Shown here in pieces: positions 61,760-64,000 of a stretch of DNA of 64,000 nucleotides. Position 1 is the stretch's first letter. Every line of letters starts with the position of its first letter. Origin of the DNA: Loktanella sp. M215 (lineage in GTDB: Bacteria > Pseudomonadota > Alphaproteobacteria > Rhodobacterales > Rhodobacteraceae); assembly GCF_021735925.1 (NCBI RefSeq), contig NZ_WMEA01000001.1:616001-680000 (forward strand), read 5' to 3'. A model generated the notes under the pieces. That model saw only the letters and a list, made by a program, of their open reading frames with translations. It did no database searches and was not told the DNA's origin. A program made the position numbers and the translations under genes.

Positions 61760-62380
61760 ATTCAGCTGGCTGCCGAATAACGCTACCTTTAAAGAGCTTT
61801 CAGCCCGTCCATCAGATGGGCTGAAACCGAAATAGCCTGACCCAGATTGCCTTCCATTATCTGTCTCGTAGTGTCCGATCGGGCCGCGTGGTTTGACGAG
61901 CTCCATGGCAGGAGATCATCCACTCGGGTGATACTGTAGTCGGGGATGTATACCAGCGTATCGGCGGACCGTTTCTGCGGGTTTCCATGTGCTCGGCAAT
62001 GCGCGCTGATTGAAGCCCAGCTTTGGTTAATCGCAAGCTGACAAGCACACAGATGCATAGTTGGAGAACGTCAGGAAACGGGTACCACTGCCCTCCTTGA
62101 CCTTGCCGAACTGGCTTGGCGTAGAATCTTTTCACTGCGCCGCAGGATAAAGCCAGAGGTCCCGGATAGGTACGCGGGAGGAAAGTGAGTGTGGCAAGCT
62201 CAATGAAGCTTCAGTTTGACCAAATCCGCGCAACGGCCAACCACCTGCATGCCACTGCCCGCTTATGCGTGCAGGTGCTGTCTTTCTGTTGCGGTGTTGA
62301 TGTGGCGTTGATGTAGACTGAAAACGCAAAAACCAGACTGATTAAGTCGGGCTCTAAGCTTCTGATTTAGCGGTATAATT
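61760..62380. other. decayed mobile DNA and unrecognised sequence before the rRNA operon end
   Basis: Apart from the IS66 fragment at 61890-61995 no gene is recognised. Frames on both strands are short. Lower GC than the metabolic part of the window. Confidence 0.5.
61890..61995 (-). pseudogene. IS66-family transposase C-terminal remnant
   Basis: The minus strand reads NPQKRSADTLVYIPDYSITR then VDDLLPW, matching the usual C-terminal end of IS66 transposases (DPQ...ADTLARIPDYKITRVDDLLPW). Only about 30 residues survive. Assigned from memory of the family pattern. Confidence 0.5.
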
Positions 62381-62457
<77 letters not shown>

Positions 62458-62528
62458 ACAGGGTGTTTTAAATCGTTTGAGAGATACAGGTTGAACGTTT
62501 GGGTTCAACCACGGGTGTTTCTTACTAG

Positions 62529-62644
62529 GTGTGGCAATGACTTACTCTCCCACGTCTTAAGACGCAGTACCATCAGCGCTGTGGCACTTAACGGCCGAGT
62601 TCGGGATGGGATCGGGTGTTTTGCTCACGCTATGATCACCACAC
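62529..62644 (-). rRNA. rrf: 5S ribosomal RNA
   Basis: About 116 nt. Terminal stem GGTGTGG / CCACACC; conserved CCCGATCCCATCCCGAAC loop and GGTACTGCGTCTTAAGACGTGGGAGAGTA region, typical of Rhodobacteraceae 5S rRNA. Lies between 23S and tRNA-fMet. Confidence 0.95.
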
Positions 62645-62867
62645 CAAGAAAGAAACACCGGCGGACGCACCCGTGTGCGTCCGCCGGGTGGCAGAGCACG
62701 TTCGCAAAGCAAATGTGCAGCCACTCAGCAGAACACTTCGGTGCATCTACCTATGTTTGTCATCAGCGGCCTGCGTTTTCACGCGGACCGTCGTTCAAGC
62801 CAAGTACGGCTAATGTTGTGTATGTATTATGATTTGGGTCAGTCGAAGTCTCGCTTCTACTGGATCA

Positions 62868-64000
<1,133 letters not shown>

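Overview
The window is high-GC DNA from an alphaproteobacterium, most likely a Rhodobacteraceae (Roseobacter-clade) chromosome. Support comes from the 23S-5S-tRNA-fMet order at the right end, the density of TRAP and ABC importers, FadR-type GntR and MocR regulators, and the family make-up of the genes. It reads as an accessory nutrient region devoted to small nitrogen-rich molecules, ending in a patch of nested insertion sequences beside an rRNA operon.

Layout. 1-4196 (minus): polyamine-type ABC genes (ATPase cut by the window edge, binding protein), an agmatinase-family ureohydrolase and a LysR regulator. 4361-10991 (minus): a Dpp/Opp-type peptide importer plus a proline-iminopeptidase-like hydrolase. 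11297-12103: an orphan molybdate-binding protein. 12404-18069 (minus): a complete seven-gene Nit1C cluster (nitBCDEFGH order; cyanide/nitrile assimilation), with a divergent MocR regulator at 18322. 19734-24410: a 1,558-residue DUF4011/helicase/Vsr-like nuclease/DUF3320 protein of the Hhe defence type. 24597-28715 (minus): a cyanate module (NrtABD/CynABD-like importer, cyanase, NTF2-like protein) with a divergent, degenerate sigma54-type activator at 28917. 30789-36532 (minus): malonate use (TRAP transporter, malonyl-CoA decarboxylase, malonyl-CoA synthetase) with divergent MatR. 37368-44275: a GntR regulator and a spermidine/putrescine-type ABC operon with an Asp/Glu racemase, an NTF2-like protein and an allantoinase-like deacetylase. 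44272-48651: a GntR regulator, an amino-acid ABC importer and a class V aminotransferase. 48652-53083: a patchwork of pseudogenes, a multicopper oxidase, a SHOCT protein, a rhodanese-like protein and a low-GC acetyltransferase.

52922-57570 (minus) is the most striking locus. A guanidine-I (ykkC) riboswitch precedes an NMT1-type ABC importer, a guanidine hydrolase (GdmH-like ureohydrolase), a histidine-rich 149-residue protein and a 53-residue secreted or membrane microprotein. The last genes overlap by a few bases. No HypA/HypB-like nickel chaperones are present, so the His-rich protein and the microprotein are candidates for an alternative nickel-handling pair.

Taken together, the window encodes routes from cyanide/nitriles, cyanate, guanidine and guanidino compounds to ammonium, each with its own regulator or riboswitch. 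57768-61759 holds an IS3-family element split exactly by an IS110-family element, then a second IS3-family element with a frameshifted transposase. 61760-62380 carries an IS66 remnant. The right end is tRNA-fMet, 5S and the 3' part of 23S rRNA, all on the minus strand.
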